This document shows positions 1 to 8,396 of a DNA stretch of 64,000 nt, one piece after another (position 1 is the stretch's first letter; every line of letters starts with the position of its first letter). The notes below the pieces were generated by a model. It was not told the origin of the DNA. It searched no databases and was given only the letters and a program-made list of their open reading frames with translations. A program made the position numbers and the translations under genes. The stretch comes from JAKPAM01 sp047601745. Lineage in GTDB: Bacteria > Pseudomonadota > Gammaproteobacteria > Burkholderiales > Burkholderiaceae_E. The DNA is taken from contig JASGIS010000001.1 of NCBI GenBank assembly GCA_047601745.1, positions 2,976,001 through 3,040,000 of the forward strand, given 5' to 3'.

Positions 1-172
1 TCGCCGCCAGGGCGCAAGCGGACGGATGGCGAGCCGCGCAAGCTGTGCGGAGCGCAGCTTCGTGCGCGGTAAGCACGCCGGCTCGACGCCCTGCCGAAAA
101 CGACCCGATCGACGCGGCGTTCGCTGCACATCCGCGTCACGTTCGCCGGGTCCTAACCCCTTCGCCGTGCGC

Positions 173-598
173 TTAGGCCCGCGGAGATTCGGGGGTGCGG
201 ATCAGCTCCTCGACTGTCAGCAATCCGTAATGTTGGGCGAACAGCGTGTCGGTAAGTCCGGCGACCTCGGCGACCCGTTCGACCTGCTCGTCGTCAGGCG
301 CGAAGACGACGATGAAGCAACAGCCCCGGCGCGCCAGTTCGAGGTGCTTGCGCGACAGATTGATTTCGGAACCCAGTGATGCGAGCGCGCCGGCCTGCCG
401 CAGGTCGTCCTCGCATTGGGCGATCATTTCCTCGCTCGAATAGAAGAGCGTATCGGACAGTCCGAATCCTTCTCGCTGCAACGCGGCGATCGCGCGGTCG
501 GCCGCCTGGGCGTCCTTCATGACCAGCACGACGTGTCCGACCGGCTTGAAGACGCCGGCCGAGCGCGGCACCTCGTCCTTCGTCATTCTCCTGCTCAT
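173..598 (-). CDS. Small hypothetical protein, possibly stress-related
   Basis: A 141-residue soluble protein that I cannot assign to a named family. The start is the ATG at 598, preceded on the minus strand by AAGGGGAA at a good distance; the frame stays open further upstream but has no plausible start there. After a charged N-terminus (MSRRMTKDEVPRSAG) it shows a beta-alpha-beta pattern (VGHVVLVMKD, then AADRAIAALQREGF). A second hydrophobic strand (GCCFIVVFAP) follows near residue 100. This resembles the small alpha/beta domains of general-stress-type proteins, but that is only an impression. No membrane segment or signal peptide is visible. It lies downstream of tRNA-Phe on the same strand, separated from it by a strong terminator, so it probably has its own promoter. 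Confidence 0.72.
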   Translation of the reverse strand: MSRRMTKDEVPRSAGVFKPVGHVVLVMKDAQAADRAIAALQREGFGLSDTLFYSSEEMIAQCEDDLRQAGALASLGSEINLSRKHLELARRGCCFIVVFAPDDEQVERVAEVAGLTDTLFAQHYGLLTVEELIRTPESPRA

Positions 599-811
599 GG
601 CATTCCCCTTCGATGATGCCGTTCCATCTTCGCGCGACGGGACGCGGCAATGCATCGGTCCCGGGCCCGGCCGGCCGTCGGACGGGCTCGGCTGCGCTGT
701 AGGACGTTTGCCCGGCTTCGAGACGGGGAGGGCGCGACGGAAGGGGGGGGAGCGCGGGCCTGATCGCGGCCAGGCGCCGCAAAGGCAGGAAAGACAGCAA
801 AGGCGGAAAAG

Positions 812-842
812 AAAAAGGGCCGGTCTCGTGAACCGGCCCTTT
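812..842 (-). terminator. Intrinsic terminator of tRNA-Phe
   Basis: A perfect 10-bp stem (AAGGGCCGGT with ACCGGCCCTT) with a 7-base loop. Read on the minus strand it is followed by TTTTTCTTTT. It lies 6 bases past the CCA end of tRNA-Phe. Confidence 0.85.
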
Positions 843-847
843 CGATT

Positions 848-923
848 TGGTGGCCAAGGGCGGAATCGAACCACCGACACGCGGATTTTCAATCCGCTGC
901 TCTACCAACTGAGCTACTTGGCC
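848..923 (-). tRNA. tRNA-Phe (GAA)
   Basis: A 76-nt cloverleaf on the minus strand with encoded CCA. The acceptor stem is GGCCAAG paired with CTTGGCC, the D arm contains AGCTCAGTTGGTAGAGC, and the T arm is GGTTCGATTCC-like. The anticodon loop TTGAAAA gives GAA at 888-890. It stands alone with its own promoter and terminator. Confidence 0.95.
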
Positions 924-945
924 GTCGCAATCTGCGAAGCCCGCA

Positions 946-974
946 ATATTAGCGATCGCGTGCCGATTGGTCAA
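946..974 (-). promoter_or_regulatory. Sigma-70 promoter of tRNA-Phe
   Basis: On the minus strand TTGACC (974-969) and TAATAT (951-946) are separated by exactly 17 bases. Transcription would start about 20 bases before the tRNA. Confidence 0.8.
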
Positions 975-1152
975 ATCGTGCTCGCCTGCGCATCGGCGCG
1001 CGCGGCGGGTGCTGGCGAACCGTGCCGCGCGCGGTGTTTCCGCGATGCGACGGGCGGCGTTCGACGACGCCGCCGGCGGCATTCGAGCTCGTCGCGAACG
1101 GCGCTCGACGGCCTCGTCCGGATTACCATGCGATTCCCGCCGTTGCTGACGA

Positions 1153-2661
1153 GTGCCCGCGTTGACGCGCCTTTCCGATCCGCCCGAATCCGCTGCTGTG
1201 CTCGCGCAGCCGTCGCCGCCCGCATCGCCCGGGCCGATGTCGCCGCTGACGGCGGCGTGGCTCACCGAATCCGTTCGCGGGATCGAGGCGCGCGGCCCGC
1301 TGGAGGACAGCGACGTGCTGCGCGACGTCGCGCACGACGGCGGCACGCGCGAGCGGCAGGTCGTCGCCCGCGCCGCGCGCCTGGCCGGGCGGCTCGGGCT
1401 CGCCGAGCGGATCGATCGCGTGCGCTGGAGCGCGCCGTGGGGGCTGCTGGCGGTCGTCGCCGTGGTCGTGATCGCCGGCCTGGCGCTGGCCGGCGGCGTC
1501 ATCGATGCGCAGGATCGCCGGATCAACGTGATGGCGGCGCTGGTCGGCCTGCTGGGCACGCATGCGCTGACGCTGGCGCTGTGGCTGCTGTCGATCGCCT
1601 GGCCCGGACTCGCGGCGTTCGGCGGCAGCGCGTTCGGTCGATTGTGGTGGGCGGTGACCTCGCGCGCGAGCCTGGGCCGAGGCGCCGAAGCGACCGCGCT
1701 GACGGGCGCGCTGACGGACATGCTGCAGCGGGCGCGGATGACGCCCTGGCTGTTCGGCCTCGTCAGCCATCTGGTCTGGACGCTGGCGTTCGGCGTCGCG
1801 CTGGCGTCGCTGCTGTTCGCGCTGTCGTTCCGTCACTACACGCTCGGATGGGAGACGACGCTGCTCGATCCGGCCGTGTTCGCGCGCTGGATCCACGCGC
1901 TGGCGATCGTGCCCGGATGGCTCGGTTTCGCGGTGCCCGATGCGGTGGCGCCGACCAACCAGCAACTGGCCGGCTGGCTGATCGGCTGCCTGTTCGTCTA
2001 CGGTCTGGTACCGCGGACGCTGCTGGCCGTGTTGTGCGCGATCGTCGTGCGCAGGCGGCGCGCGCGGCTCGGGCCCGACTGGTCGGCGCCGTACTACCGG
2101 CAACTGTTCGCGCGGCTCGACGCGCTGGCGCCGGCGGTGGTCGTCGATGCCGACACGCACGGCGACGATCCGCGTCCCGGCCGCGCGGCGCCGCCCACGA
2201 CGCTCGGCGACGAGATCCTGGTCGCCGGCTTCGAGTTGCCCGACGAACTGCCGTGGCCGCCGCCCGGCATGCCCGAGGGCGCCGGCTCGATGCGGATCGA
2301 CGGCAGTGCCGCCCAGCGCGCGACGCTGCTCGATCGGCTGGCCGCCTCGCGGCCGCGAGCGCTGGTGCTGGCCTGTCGCGCGGCGTCCAGTCCCGACCGC
2401 GGAACCGAGAGGCTGCTGCGCGAAGCCGCGCCGCGCGTCGGCCAGTGCCGGCTGTGGCTGCTCGGCGAGGATCCGGCCGACGGGGCCGGCGTCGTCCGCT
2501 GGCGGTCATGGCTGCGCGGGATCGGCCACGAGGATCTGCGCTGCTCGACCGACGCCGGCGAGGTGTTCGACGATCTCGCGATCCGACCGGATGCCGTGCC
2601 GCCGCGCGTCGCCCGGCCGGGCGACGCGCAACAGCGCGACACGCGACTGCCAGGGGAGTGA
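1153..2661 (+). CDS. DUF2868-type membrane protein
   Basis: A 502-residue inner-membrane protein of unknown function. Four hydrophobic stretches can be seen: about residues 96-116 (a WGLLAVVAVVVIAGL core), 127-150, 198-226 (LVWTLAFGVALASLLFALSF) and 277-300. Between them lie Arg/Ala-rich cytosolic parts and a hydrophilic C-terminal third. Length and layout fit the DUF2868 family, known mainly as a companion of DUF3482 GTPases, and such a GTPase follows after only 7 bases. The start is uncertain: GTG at 1153 lacks a clear ribosome site, and an in-frame TTG lies at 1162. The pair is almost certainly co-transcribed, and the GTPase may act on or through this membrane protein. Confidence 0.85.
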   Translation: MPALTRLSDPPESAAVLAQPSPPASPGPMSPLTAAWLTESVRGIEARGPLEDSDVLRDVAHDGGTRERQVVARAARLAGRLGLAERIDRVRWSAPWGLLAVVAVVVIAGLALAGGVIDAQDRRINVMAALVGLLGTHALTLALWLLSIAWPGLAAFGGSAFGRLWWAVTSRASLGRGAEATALTGALTDMLQRARMTPWLFGLVSHLVWTLAFGVALASLLFALSFRHYTLGWETTLLDPAVFARWIHALAIVPGWLGFAVPDAVAPTNQQLAGWLIGCLFVYGLVPRTLLAVLCAIVVRRRRARLGPDWSAPYYRQLFARLDALAPAVVVDADTHGDDPRPGRAAPPTTLGDEILVAGFELPDELPWPPPGMPEGAGSMRIDGSAAQRATLLDRLAASRPRALVLACRAASSPDRGTERLLREAAPRVGQCRLWLLGEDPADGAGVVRWRSWLRGIGHEDLRCSTDAGEVFDDLAIRPDAVPPRVARPGDAQQRDTRLPGE

Positions 2662-2668
2662 AAGCGCG

Positions 2669-4162
2669 ATGGCTGCCATGACCACGTCCCCGGATGCCGA
2701 CGATGCCCGCGACGTCGGCGGCGAACCGCCGCTGCGCATCGCGGTCGTCGGCCACACGAATGCCGGCAAGACCTCGCTGCTGCGCACGCTGACGCGGCGC
2801 GTCGATTTCGGCGAGGTGTCCGATCGACCGGGCACGACCCGCCACGTCGAGCGGATCGACCTGCGCATCGACGGCCGCGTCGCCGTGCGTTTCTTCGATA
2901 CGCCGGGGCTGGAGGACGCGGTGACGTTGCTGGCGCACGTGCAGACGCTGCAGGTCTCGCCGCGCGCCGAACGCATCCGCCGGTTCCTGGCGGGCCCCGA
3001 GGCGCATGGCGCGTTCGAGCAGGAAGCCAAGGTGCTCAAGGCGATGTTCGACGTCGACGCCGCGTTCCTGGTCATCGACGCGCGCGAGCCGGTGCTGCCG
3101 AAGTTCCGCGACGAGGTCGAACTGCTGTCGGCCTGCGGCAAGCCGGTGATGCCGGTGCTCAACTTCGTCGCGCATCCGGGCAACCGGGAGGATCAGTGGC
3201 GGGCGATGCTCGCCGACGCGGGCCTGCACGCGATCGTGCGCTTCGACGCGGCGGCGCCGTTCACCGGCGCCGAACGCGACCTGTACCAGGACCTGGGTAC
3301 GCTGCTGCCCGAGCGCCGGCCGAGCCTGCGCGCGATCGCCGGCCATCTGGCGAGCGAGGCCGATGCGCGCCGGACCGCCGGCTGCACGCTGATCGCCGAA
3401 GGGCTGGTCGAGATCGCCGCGATGCGCCGCGAGGTGTCGGCCGATGACGGCGGGTCCGGCGCGCAGGCCGCGAACGGTCTGCCCGAGCCCTTGCAGGCCG
3501 AGGTCGTCGCGCTGCGCCGCGACGTCACCGATCGGACGCAGCGCCAGGTCGACGCCTTGCTCGGACTCTACGGTTTTCGGGAAGGCGATGCGGCCGAGGC
3601 GCCGCTGCCGGCGCTGCAAGGCCGCACCGACCTCGACCTGTTCCATCCGGAGACGCTGCGCCAGGCCGGCGTGCGGCTCGGCCAGGGCGCGGCGATCGGC
3701 GCCGCCGTCGGCGCGGTGGCGGACCTGGCCGTCGGCGGCTTGTCGCTCGGCGCCGGCGCGGCGCTCGGCGGAGCGATCGGCGGCGCGCTGGCGCAGGGCT
3801 GGGGCCCGTTCGGCCGGCGCCTGGTCAACCGGCTGATGGGCGTGCAGGAGTTGACGGTGGAGGACAGCGTGCTGTTCGTGATCGCCGATTGGCAATTGCG
3901 CCTGATGCTGGCGCTCGAACAGCGCGGGCACGGCGCGGTGGCCGGCGCCGCGCAGCCCGGCGCGGCCTTGCCGCAGCAGGCCTCCGGGTCCCTGGCCGAC
4001 GCGATCGAGGCGGTGCAGGCCGCGCGCGGGCATCCGGAGTGGGCCGAGCGGGGCGGATGGTTCGGCCGCGGCGTCGACGACGATCGCCGGGAGGCGGTCG
4101 ACGCGGCGGTGACCGCCCTGCGCGCGGCGGCCTCGCGCGCGCTGCCTATAATGGCCGGATGA
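2669..4162 (+). CDS. Era-like GTPase with DUF3482 C-terminal region
   Basis: A 497-residue P-loop GTPase. The G1 motif GHTNAGKTS lies at residues 28-36, a switch I Thr follows in RPGTTRHVE, and G3 is FFDTPG. The expected NKxD base-recognition motif is degenerate: the strand VMPVLNFVAHPG has Asn but neither Lys nor Asp. The C-terminal half (DUF3482 type) contains a glycine-zipper stretch (GAAIGAAVGAVADLAVGG, then GAGAALGGAIGGALA) that could insert into or against a membrane. The ATG at 2669 has AGGGGAG upstream and follows the DUF2868 gene by 7 bases. Its last codons overlap the next gene (ATGA). The function is unknown; a membrane-associated GTPase switch is inferred. Confidence 0.87.
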   Translation: MAAMTTSPDADDARDVGGEPPLRIAVVGHTNAGKTSLLRTLTRRVDFGEVSDRPGTTRHVERIDLRIDGRVAVRFFDTPGLEDAVTLLAHVQTLQVSPRAERIRRFLAGPEAHGAFEQEAKVLKAMFDVDAAFLVIDAREPVLPKFRDEVELLSACGKPVMPVLNFVAHPGNREDQWRAMLADAGLHAIVRFDAAAPFTGAERDLYQDLGTLLPERRPSLRAIAGHLASEADARRTAGCTLIAEGLVEIAAMRREVSADDGGSGAQAANGLPEPLQAEVVALRRDVTDRTQRQVDALLGLYGFREGDAAEAPLPALQGRTDLDLFHPETLRQAGVRLGQGAAIGAAVGAVADLAVGGLSLGAGAALGGAIGGALAQGWGPFGRRLVNRLMGVQELTVEDSVLFVIADWQLRLMLALEQRGHGAVAGAAQPGAALPQQASGSLADAIEAVQAARGHPEWAERGGWFGRGVDDDRREAVDAAVTALRAAASRALPIMAG

Positions 4163-5499
4163 ATCGTCCCGCCTCCCGCTCCCCGTATTCATCGACCGCA
4201 CCGGGCTCTCACGGACCGGGCGCCGCGCGCGCCGACGGCGTGTTCGATGTCGCGGTCGTCGGCATGGGCGCGGTCGGCGCGGCGATGGCGCTGGCTTCGG
4301 CCCAGGCCGGCTGCCGCACCGCGATCATCGCGCCGTCGGCGGCCGCGCCGGCGACCGGCGTGGGGCGCGGCGCCGCCGATCCGTCGGCCGCGGCCGGTGA
4401 CGGGGCCGACGACTGGGACGCCCGGGTCTTCGCGCTGTCCCCGGGCAGCCGCGACCTGCTCGAAACGCTGCGCGTCTGGTCCGCGCTCGATCACACGCGG
4501 ATCGCGCCCGTCTACGACATGCGTATCCAGGCCGAATCGCCGGTGGCCGCGGTCCAGGCGCCGCCGGTCCACTTCAGCGCCTACCAGGGGCAGGTCGACG
4601 CGCTCGCGTGGATCGTCGAGGGGCGCAACCTCGATCGGACGCTGGCGCGCGCGCTCGATTTCTCGCCGGTCCAGCGGATCGCCGGCAGCGTCGTCGCGAT
4701 GCCGCCGCCCGGCGCCGCCGGCGACGGCGATGTCCGCTCGCTGACGCTCGACAACGGCGCGAGCGTCAGGGCGCGGCTGGTCGTCGGCGCCGATGGCGCG
4801 GCATCGATCGTGCGCCGGCTGGCGGGCATCGACGAGCACGTCCACGACTACCGCCATACGGCGGTCGTCGCCAACTTCGCCTGCGAACTGCCGCACCAGG
4901 ACTGCGCCTATCAGTGGTTCGAGGCGCCGGGCGTGCTCGCGCTGCTGCCGTTGCCCGGCGATCGCTGCAGCCTCGTGTGGTCGGCGCCGACGGCGCTGGC
5001 CGAAGAACTGATGACGCTCGCGCCGCGGGCGCTGGCGCTGCGCGTGACCGAGGCCAGCGACGCGTGTTTCGGCACGCTCGAGCCGATCACGCCCGCGCGG
5101 GCATTCCCGCTGCGGCGGATCGACGTCTCGTCGCTGATCGCCGAGCGGCTCGCGCTGGTCGGCGACGCCGCGCACGTCGTCCATCCGCTGGCCGGCCAGG
5201 GCATGAACCTCGGCTTCGGCGACGTCGCGCAATGGCTGCCGTTGCTGCGTGATCGCGAGCCGTTCCGCGACGCCGGCGATTCGTTGCTGCTGCGCCGCTA
5301 CCAGCGCTCGCGGCGCGAGGCGATCCTGGCGATGAAGGCTGCCACCGATGGGCTGCAGCGGCTGTTCGATCCCGACGAGCTCGCGCGGCTCGGGCCGTTG
5401 GCGTCGCCGTTGCGCCATCTGCGCGGCGCGGGGTGGCGGATCGTCGCCGGATCGGACTGGCTGCGGCGGCGGTTGATCCGCGCCGCGGCGATCCAGTAG
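4159..5499 (+). CDS. UbiH/UbiF/VisC-family FAD monooxygenase
   Basis: A 446-residue flavin-dependent aromatic hydroxylase of the family that hydroxylates the ubiquinone ring. The FAD dinucleotide motif VVGMGAVGAA lies at residues 33-42 after a Ser/Gly-rich N-terminal extension. The DG motif is VGADGAASIVRR, and the GD motif is RLALVGDAAHVVHPLAGQG, all hallmarks of UbiH-type enzymes. The ATG at 4159 overlaps the GTPase stop (ATGA). A TATAAT sits 6 bases before this ATG, so a leaderless transcript is also possible. The substrate position is not decided by the sequence. Coq7 elsewhere in the window covers one hydroxylation, so this enzyme probably does another. Confidence 0.88.
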   Translation: MNRPASRSPYSSTAPGSHGPGAARADGVFDVAVVGMGAVGAAMALASAQAGCRTAIIAPSAAAPATGVGRGAADPSAAAGDGADDWDARVFALSPGSRDLLETLRVWSALDHTRIAPVYDMRIQAESPVAAVQAPPVHFSAYQGQVDALAWIVEGRNLDRTLARALDFSPVQRIAGSVVAMPPPGAAGDGDVRSLTLDNGASVRARLVVGADGAASIVRRLAGIDEHVHDYRHTAVVANFACELPHQDCAYQWFEAPGVLALLPLPGDRCSLVWSAPTALAEELMTLAPRALALRVTEASDACFGTLEPITPARAFPLRRIDVSSLIAERLALVGDAAHVVHPLAGQGMNLGFGDVAQWLPLLRDREPFRDAGDSLLLRRYQRSRREAILAMKAATDGLQRLFDPDELARLGPLASPLRHLRGAGWRIVAGSDWLRRRLIRAAAIQ

Positions 5500-5657
5500 C
5501 CGGCTCGGCGACCCGCGAGGTACGCGCGCGCCGGCCCGTGCAAAAGCGCCGCGGATCGCCGTTTGTTCGCGCCGCCGTCGCCGATCGATCTGTGCGATAG
5601 TCGGCGATTCGGTTCGAAGTCGCGCCCGGCCTGCGGGCGCGCGATTGGGAGAGGCTG

Positions 5658-6524
5658 ATGGGCGGGATTTCGGGGCGTCGTTGGGCGCGTGTGCTGGCGT
5701 GCGCCAGCCTGTCGTTGACCGCGTTGGCGGTCGTCTGCGCGCCGCGGGCCGCGTTCAGCGGCGAGCCGTCGGCCGTGCCGGCCCCGCTGCTCGCGCAGTT
5801 CAAGGCCGCGGCGCCGGCCAAGCCCGGCGCGGCCGCTTCCGGCAGCGCCGGCGCCGGGGCCGCCGATCCGGCGATCGCCACCGTGCGCGCGGCGGTCGAG
5901 GCCTGGCTCGACAACAAGACCCGGGTCGACGAGGTTCGCGCGACGCCGGTGCCGGGCCTGTACGAGGTGCGCGTCGGGCTCGAGTTCGTCTACGTCGATG
6001 CGACCGGCCAATACGCGCTGATCGAGGGCGACCTGGTCGACATCAAGGGCAAGCGCAATCTGACGCGCGAGCGCACCGACGACCTGCTGGCGATCGACTT
6101 CAACAAGGACCTGCCGTTCGATCTGGCGATCAAGCAGGTATCGGGCAACGGCAAGCGCGTGATCGCGGTGTTCGAGGATCCGAACTGCGGCTACTGCCGC
6201 AACCTGCGCGGCGACCTGAACCGGCTCAAGGACGCGACGATCTATACGTTCGCGATTCCGATCCTGGCCGCCGATTCCGAACTCAAGGCCCGCAAGGCCC
6301 TGTGCGCGCCCGACAAGGCGGCGGCATGGAACGAACTGATGCTCAGCGGCAAGGTGCCGGACAATCCCGGCACCTGCAACGCGCCGATGGACAAGCTGAT
6401 CGCGCTGGGCAACAAGCTGAACGTCACCGTCACGCCGACGGTGTTCTTCCCGAACGGGCGGCGGATCCGCGGCTACGTGCCGCCGCGCGAGTTCGAGAAA
6501 CTGCTCGAGCAGAACAAGGGCTGA
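5658..6524 (+). CDS. dsbC: DsbC-type periplasmic disulfide isomerase
   Basis: A 288-residue thiol:disulfide interchange protein that would repair wrong disulfides in the periplasm. A Sec signal peptide (Arg-rich start, hydrophobic ACASLSLTALAVV) ends near residue 34. An Ala/Pro/Gly-rich linker (about 45-72) comes next, followed by the N-terminal dimerisation domain (LYEVRVGLEFVYVD, LIEGDLVDI). The thioredoxin fold has its active site as C177-G-Y-C180 in EDPNCGYCRN, with the expected cis-Pro in TVTPTVFFPNG. Two further cysteines (near C301 and C376 codons at about 6303 and 6374) match the structural pair of DsbC. The ATG at 5658 follows GGGAGAGG. The alanine-rich linker is longer than in E. 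coli DsbC. Confidence 0.9.
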   Translation: MGGISGRRWARVLACASLSLTALAVVCAPRAAFSGEPSAVPAPLLAQFKAAAPAKPGAAASGSAGAGAADPAIATVRAAVEAWLDNKTRVDEVRATPVPGLYEVRVGLEFVYVDATGQYALIEGDLVDIKGKRNLTRERTDDLLAIDFNKDLPFDLAIKQVSGNGKRVIAVFEDPNCGYCRNLRGDLNRLKDATIYTFAIPILAADSELKARKALCAPDKAAAWNELMLSGKVPDNPGTCNAPMDKLIALGNKLNVTVTPTVFFPNGRRIRGYVPPREFEKLLEQNKG

Positions 6525-6527
6525 GCC

Positions 6528-7808
6528 TCAGTCGCCGGCCGGCGCCGGCCGCCCCAGTTCGCGCGGCCACAGCAGCCACAGGCGCAGCGGTTCGCGCGTC
6601 GCCGACGCGCGCCGCGCGGCCTCGTCGCCGAATCCCCAGAACAGATCGGCGCGTACCGGCCCGACGATCGCCGCGCCGGTGTCCTGGTTCAGCACCAGCC
6701 GTTGCAGCGGTTCGCCGCTGCCGGGCACGACGCTGTCCAGATACATCAGCGCGCCGGCCGGGACGCGGCGCGGATCGGTCGCGATCGATCGCATCGGCGT
6801 CAACGGCACGCCCAGCGACCCGGGCGGCCCGGCGCCGTCGGGCGCCGGCGGCAACTCGCGAAAGAAGATGTAGCGCGGATTGCTGCGCATGACCTCGCCG
6901 GCGGCGTCCGGATGCCGGCGCAGCCAGGCCTTGATCGATTCGGCGTCGACCTGGCCGGCGCGCATCGCGCCGCGCTCGATCAGTACGCGGCCGATCGCTC
7001 GGTACGGCTGCCCGTTGTGCTCGGCGTAGCCGACGCGCACGGTGCGGCCGTCGCGCAGCCGTACCCGTCCCGATCCCTGGATCTGCAGGAAGAACGCGTC
7101 GATCGGGTCGTCGAGCCATAGCAGCTCCTGGCCCTGCAGCGCCTGCGACGACTCGATCTCGGCGCGCGTCGGGTACGGCACCACCCGGTCGCCGTCGAGC
7201 CGGCCGCGCAGCGGCGTCGGTCCCGACGCGAAGCGCTGGCCCTGTTCGGTGACGTCGATGCGCAGCAGGTCGGCCGGGCGCCGGTACAGCGGCACCTGGG
7301 TCGCCGATTCCCGCGTCGCCGAGCCGCGCAGCAGCGGCTCGTAGTAGCCGGTCAGCAGCCCCTCGGGCCGATCGTCGGCGCCGCGCATCGGCCACGCGAC
7401 GAAGCGTTCGCGGATCCAGTCGCGCGGGTCGCCCTGCCGCTTGCGCCAGTCGTCGCACAGCGACGGCCAGGGAACCGGAGGCGACTTGAGCGCGCACTGA
7501 CGGTCGATCGCCTCGCGCAGCGAGCGCCACTGCGTGTCCGTCTGCCAGCCCGGTAAACTGTCGGGCGCGATCGGCGCTTCGGCGAGCCGCGGTTCGACCG
7601 AAGGCCGGCTTTCGGCCCGCTCGTCGACCGCGGGGCGCGACGTGCTGCCGGCGGGCGGCGTCCGGGAGGCGGCCGATGGCTCCGGTGCCGGCGCGCCGCA
7701 GCCGCCGATCGCGAGCGCCACGGCCAGTGCCGCGGCGACCGCGCTCCGGCGCACGGACGCGCGTCGGGCCGGCCCGGCCCCGCCGATCGCTGCGCCCACC
7801 CCGCTCAT
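6528..7808 (-). CDS. mltA: Membrane-bound lytic murein transglycosylase A
   Basis: A 426-residue lipoprotein that cleaves peptidoglycan glycan strands to 1,6-anhydro products. The signal peptide ends in a lipobox (LAIGGC, lipidated C37), and a Pro/Ser/Ala-rich tether follows. The MltA domain starts around LLTGYYEPLLRGS and contains LLWLDDPIDAFFLQIQGSG. The C-terminal 3D domain has NQDTGAAIVGPVRADLFWG, whose Asp matches the catalytic residue of the family. The stop lies 3 bases from the dsbC stop (convergent). The ATG at 7808 has GGGGAA upstream at slightly long spacing. The anhydro sugars it releases fit the AnmK kinase encoded at 51316-52470. Confidence 0.92.
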   Translation of the reverse strand: MSGVGAAIGGAGPARRASVRRSAVAAALAVALAIGGCGAPAPEPSAASRTPPAGSTSRPAVDERAESRPSVEPRLAEAPIAPDSLPGWQTDTQWRSLREAIDRQCALKSPPVPWPSLCDDWRKRQGDPRDWIRERFVAWPMRGADDRPEGLLTGYYEPLLRGSATRESATQVPLYRRPADLLRIDVTEQGQRFASGPTPLRGRLDGDRVVPYPTRAEIESSQALQGQELLWLDDPIDAFFLQIQGSGRVRLRDGRTVRVGYAEHNGQPYRAIGRVLIERGAMRAGQVDAESIKAWLRRHPDAAGEVMRSNPRYIFFRELPPAPDGAGPPGSLGVPLTPMRSIATDPRRVPAGALMYLDSVVPGSGEPLQRLVLNQDTGAAIVGPVRADLFWGFGDEAARRASATREPLRLWLLWPRELGRPAPAGD

Positions 7809-7825
7809 CAAGGAGTCGTTCCCCG

Positions 7826-7918
7826 ATGGATGGAAGCTGGATCCTGTTCGCCGAAGCCGGCGGTGTGCTGATACTGGTGCTCGGCCTGATCTGGTGGACC
7901 TTGCGCGGCAAGAAATGA
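7826..7918 (+). CDS. 30-residue membrane microprotein
   Basis: A very short ORF with good translation signals: AGGAG at 7811-7815 and ATG at 7826. The peptide starts MDGSWILFAEAGG, has one transmembrane helix (VLILVLGLIWW) and ends TLRGKK, giving an N-out/C-in topology by the positive-inside rule. It is divergent from mltA, whose start lies 18 bases away, so the two share a promoter region. Composition unlike random high-GC sequence (no Arg/Pro/Ala bias, clean hydrophobic core) supports a real gene. The function is unknown. Confidence 0.6.
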   Translation: MDGSWILFAEAGGVLILVLGLIWWTLRGKK

Positions 7919-7954
7919 GCCGGAGCGGCGATCGTCGAATCACGAGGTCCTTGT

Positions 7955-8335
7955 TCAGTGCAGCGTGCGCGGCATCGCCAGCGCGAACTCCGGAATCTCG
8001 GCCTCGAACCGGGTCGCGTCCTCGGCCACGCAGAAATAAGTGCCGCGCATCGACCCCGACGGCGTGCTCAGGTGGCTGCCGCTCGTGTACTCGAAACGGT
8101 CGCCGGGTTTGAGCAGCGGCTGGTGGCCGACGACGCCCAGGCCCTTGACCTCGACGACGCGGTTGTTGGTATCCGTGATCAGCCAGTGCCGGCTGATCAG
8201 CTGGGCGGCGACATTGCCCACGTTGCGGATCGTCACCGTGTACGCGAACGCGTACTGGCTGTCCTCCGGATTCGACTGCTCCGGCAGATAGCGAGACTCG
8301 ACTTCGACCTTGAACGCGTAAGTGCGATCGGACAT
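7955..8335 (-). CDS. apaG: ApaG protein
   Basis: A 126-residue single-domain protein of the ApaG family (fibronectin-III-like fold), known from Co2+/Mg2+ homeostasis phenotypes and often found near apaH or rpe. Family motifs visible are FAYTVTIRNVG, LISRHWLITD, VVEVKGLGVVGHQPLLKPG and YTSGSHLSTPSGSMRGTY. Length matches the family. It is convergent with the small ORF at 7826 and divergent from rpe, with which it shares a compact promoter region. Confidence 0.95.
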   Translation of the reverse strand: MSDRTYAFKVEVESRYLPEQSNPEDSQYAFAYTVTIRNVGNVAAQLISRHWLITDTNNRVVEVKGLGVVGHQPLLKPGDRFEYTSGSHLSTPSGSMRGTYFCVAEDATRFEAEIPEFALAMPRTLH

Positions 8336-8347
8336 GGAAGTGCTTGG

Positions 8348-8371
8348 CTACAATGACGCCGTCCATTGTAG
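8348..8371. promoter_or_regulatory. Symmetric divergent -10 region for apaG and rpe
   Basis: A perfect inverted repeat CTACAATG - 8 bases - CATTGTAG. Each arm carries a TACAAT -10 hexamer, one pointing to rpe (8349-8354) and one to apaG (8370-8365). The -35 boxes are weak. The two promoters would overlap and compete. Confidence 0.55.
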
Positions 8372-8396
8372 TCAATGAGAAAGCGTCGAGGCACCC

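Noticed and set aside
1..172. Possible gene fragment at the left edge
   Set aside because: No frame with recognisable sequence or start signals; nothing can be supported here.
294..1721. A 475-codon minus-strand frame across tRNA-Phe
   Set aside because: It reads through the tRNA, its promoter and its terminator and has Ser/Arg/Ala shadow composition.
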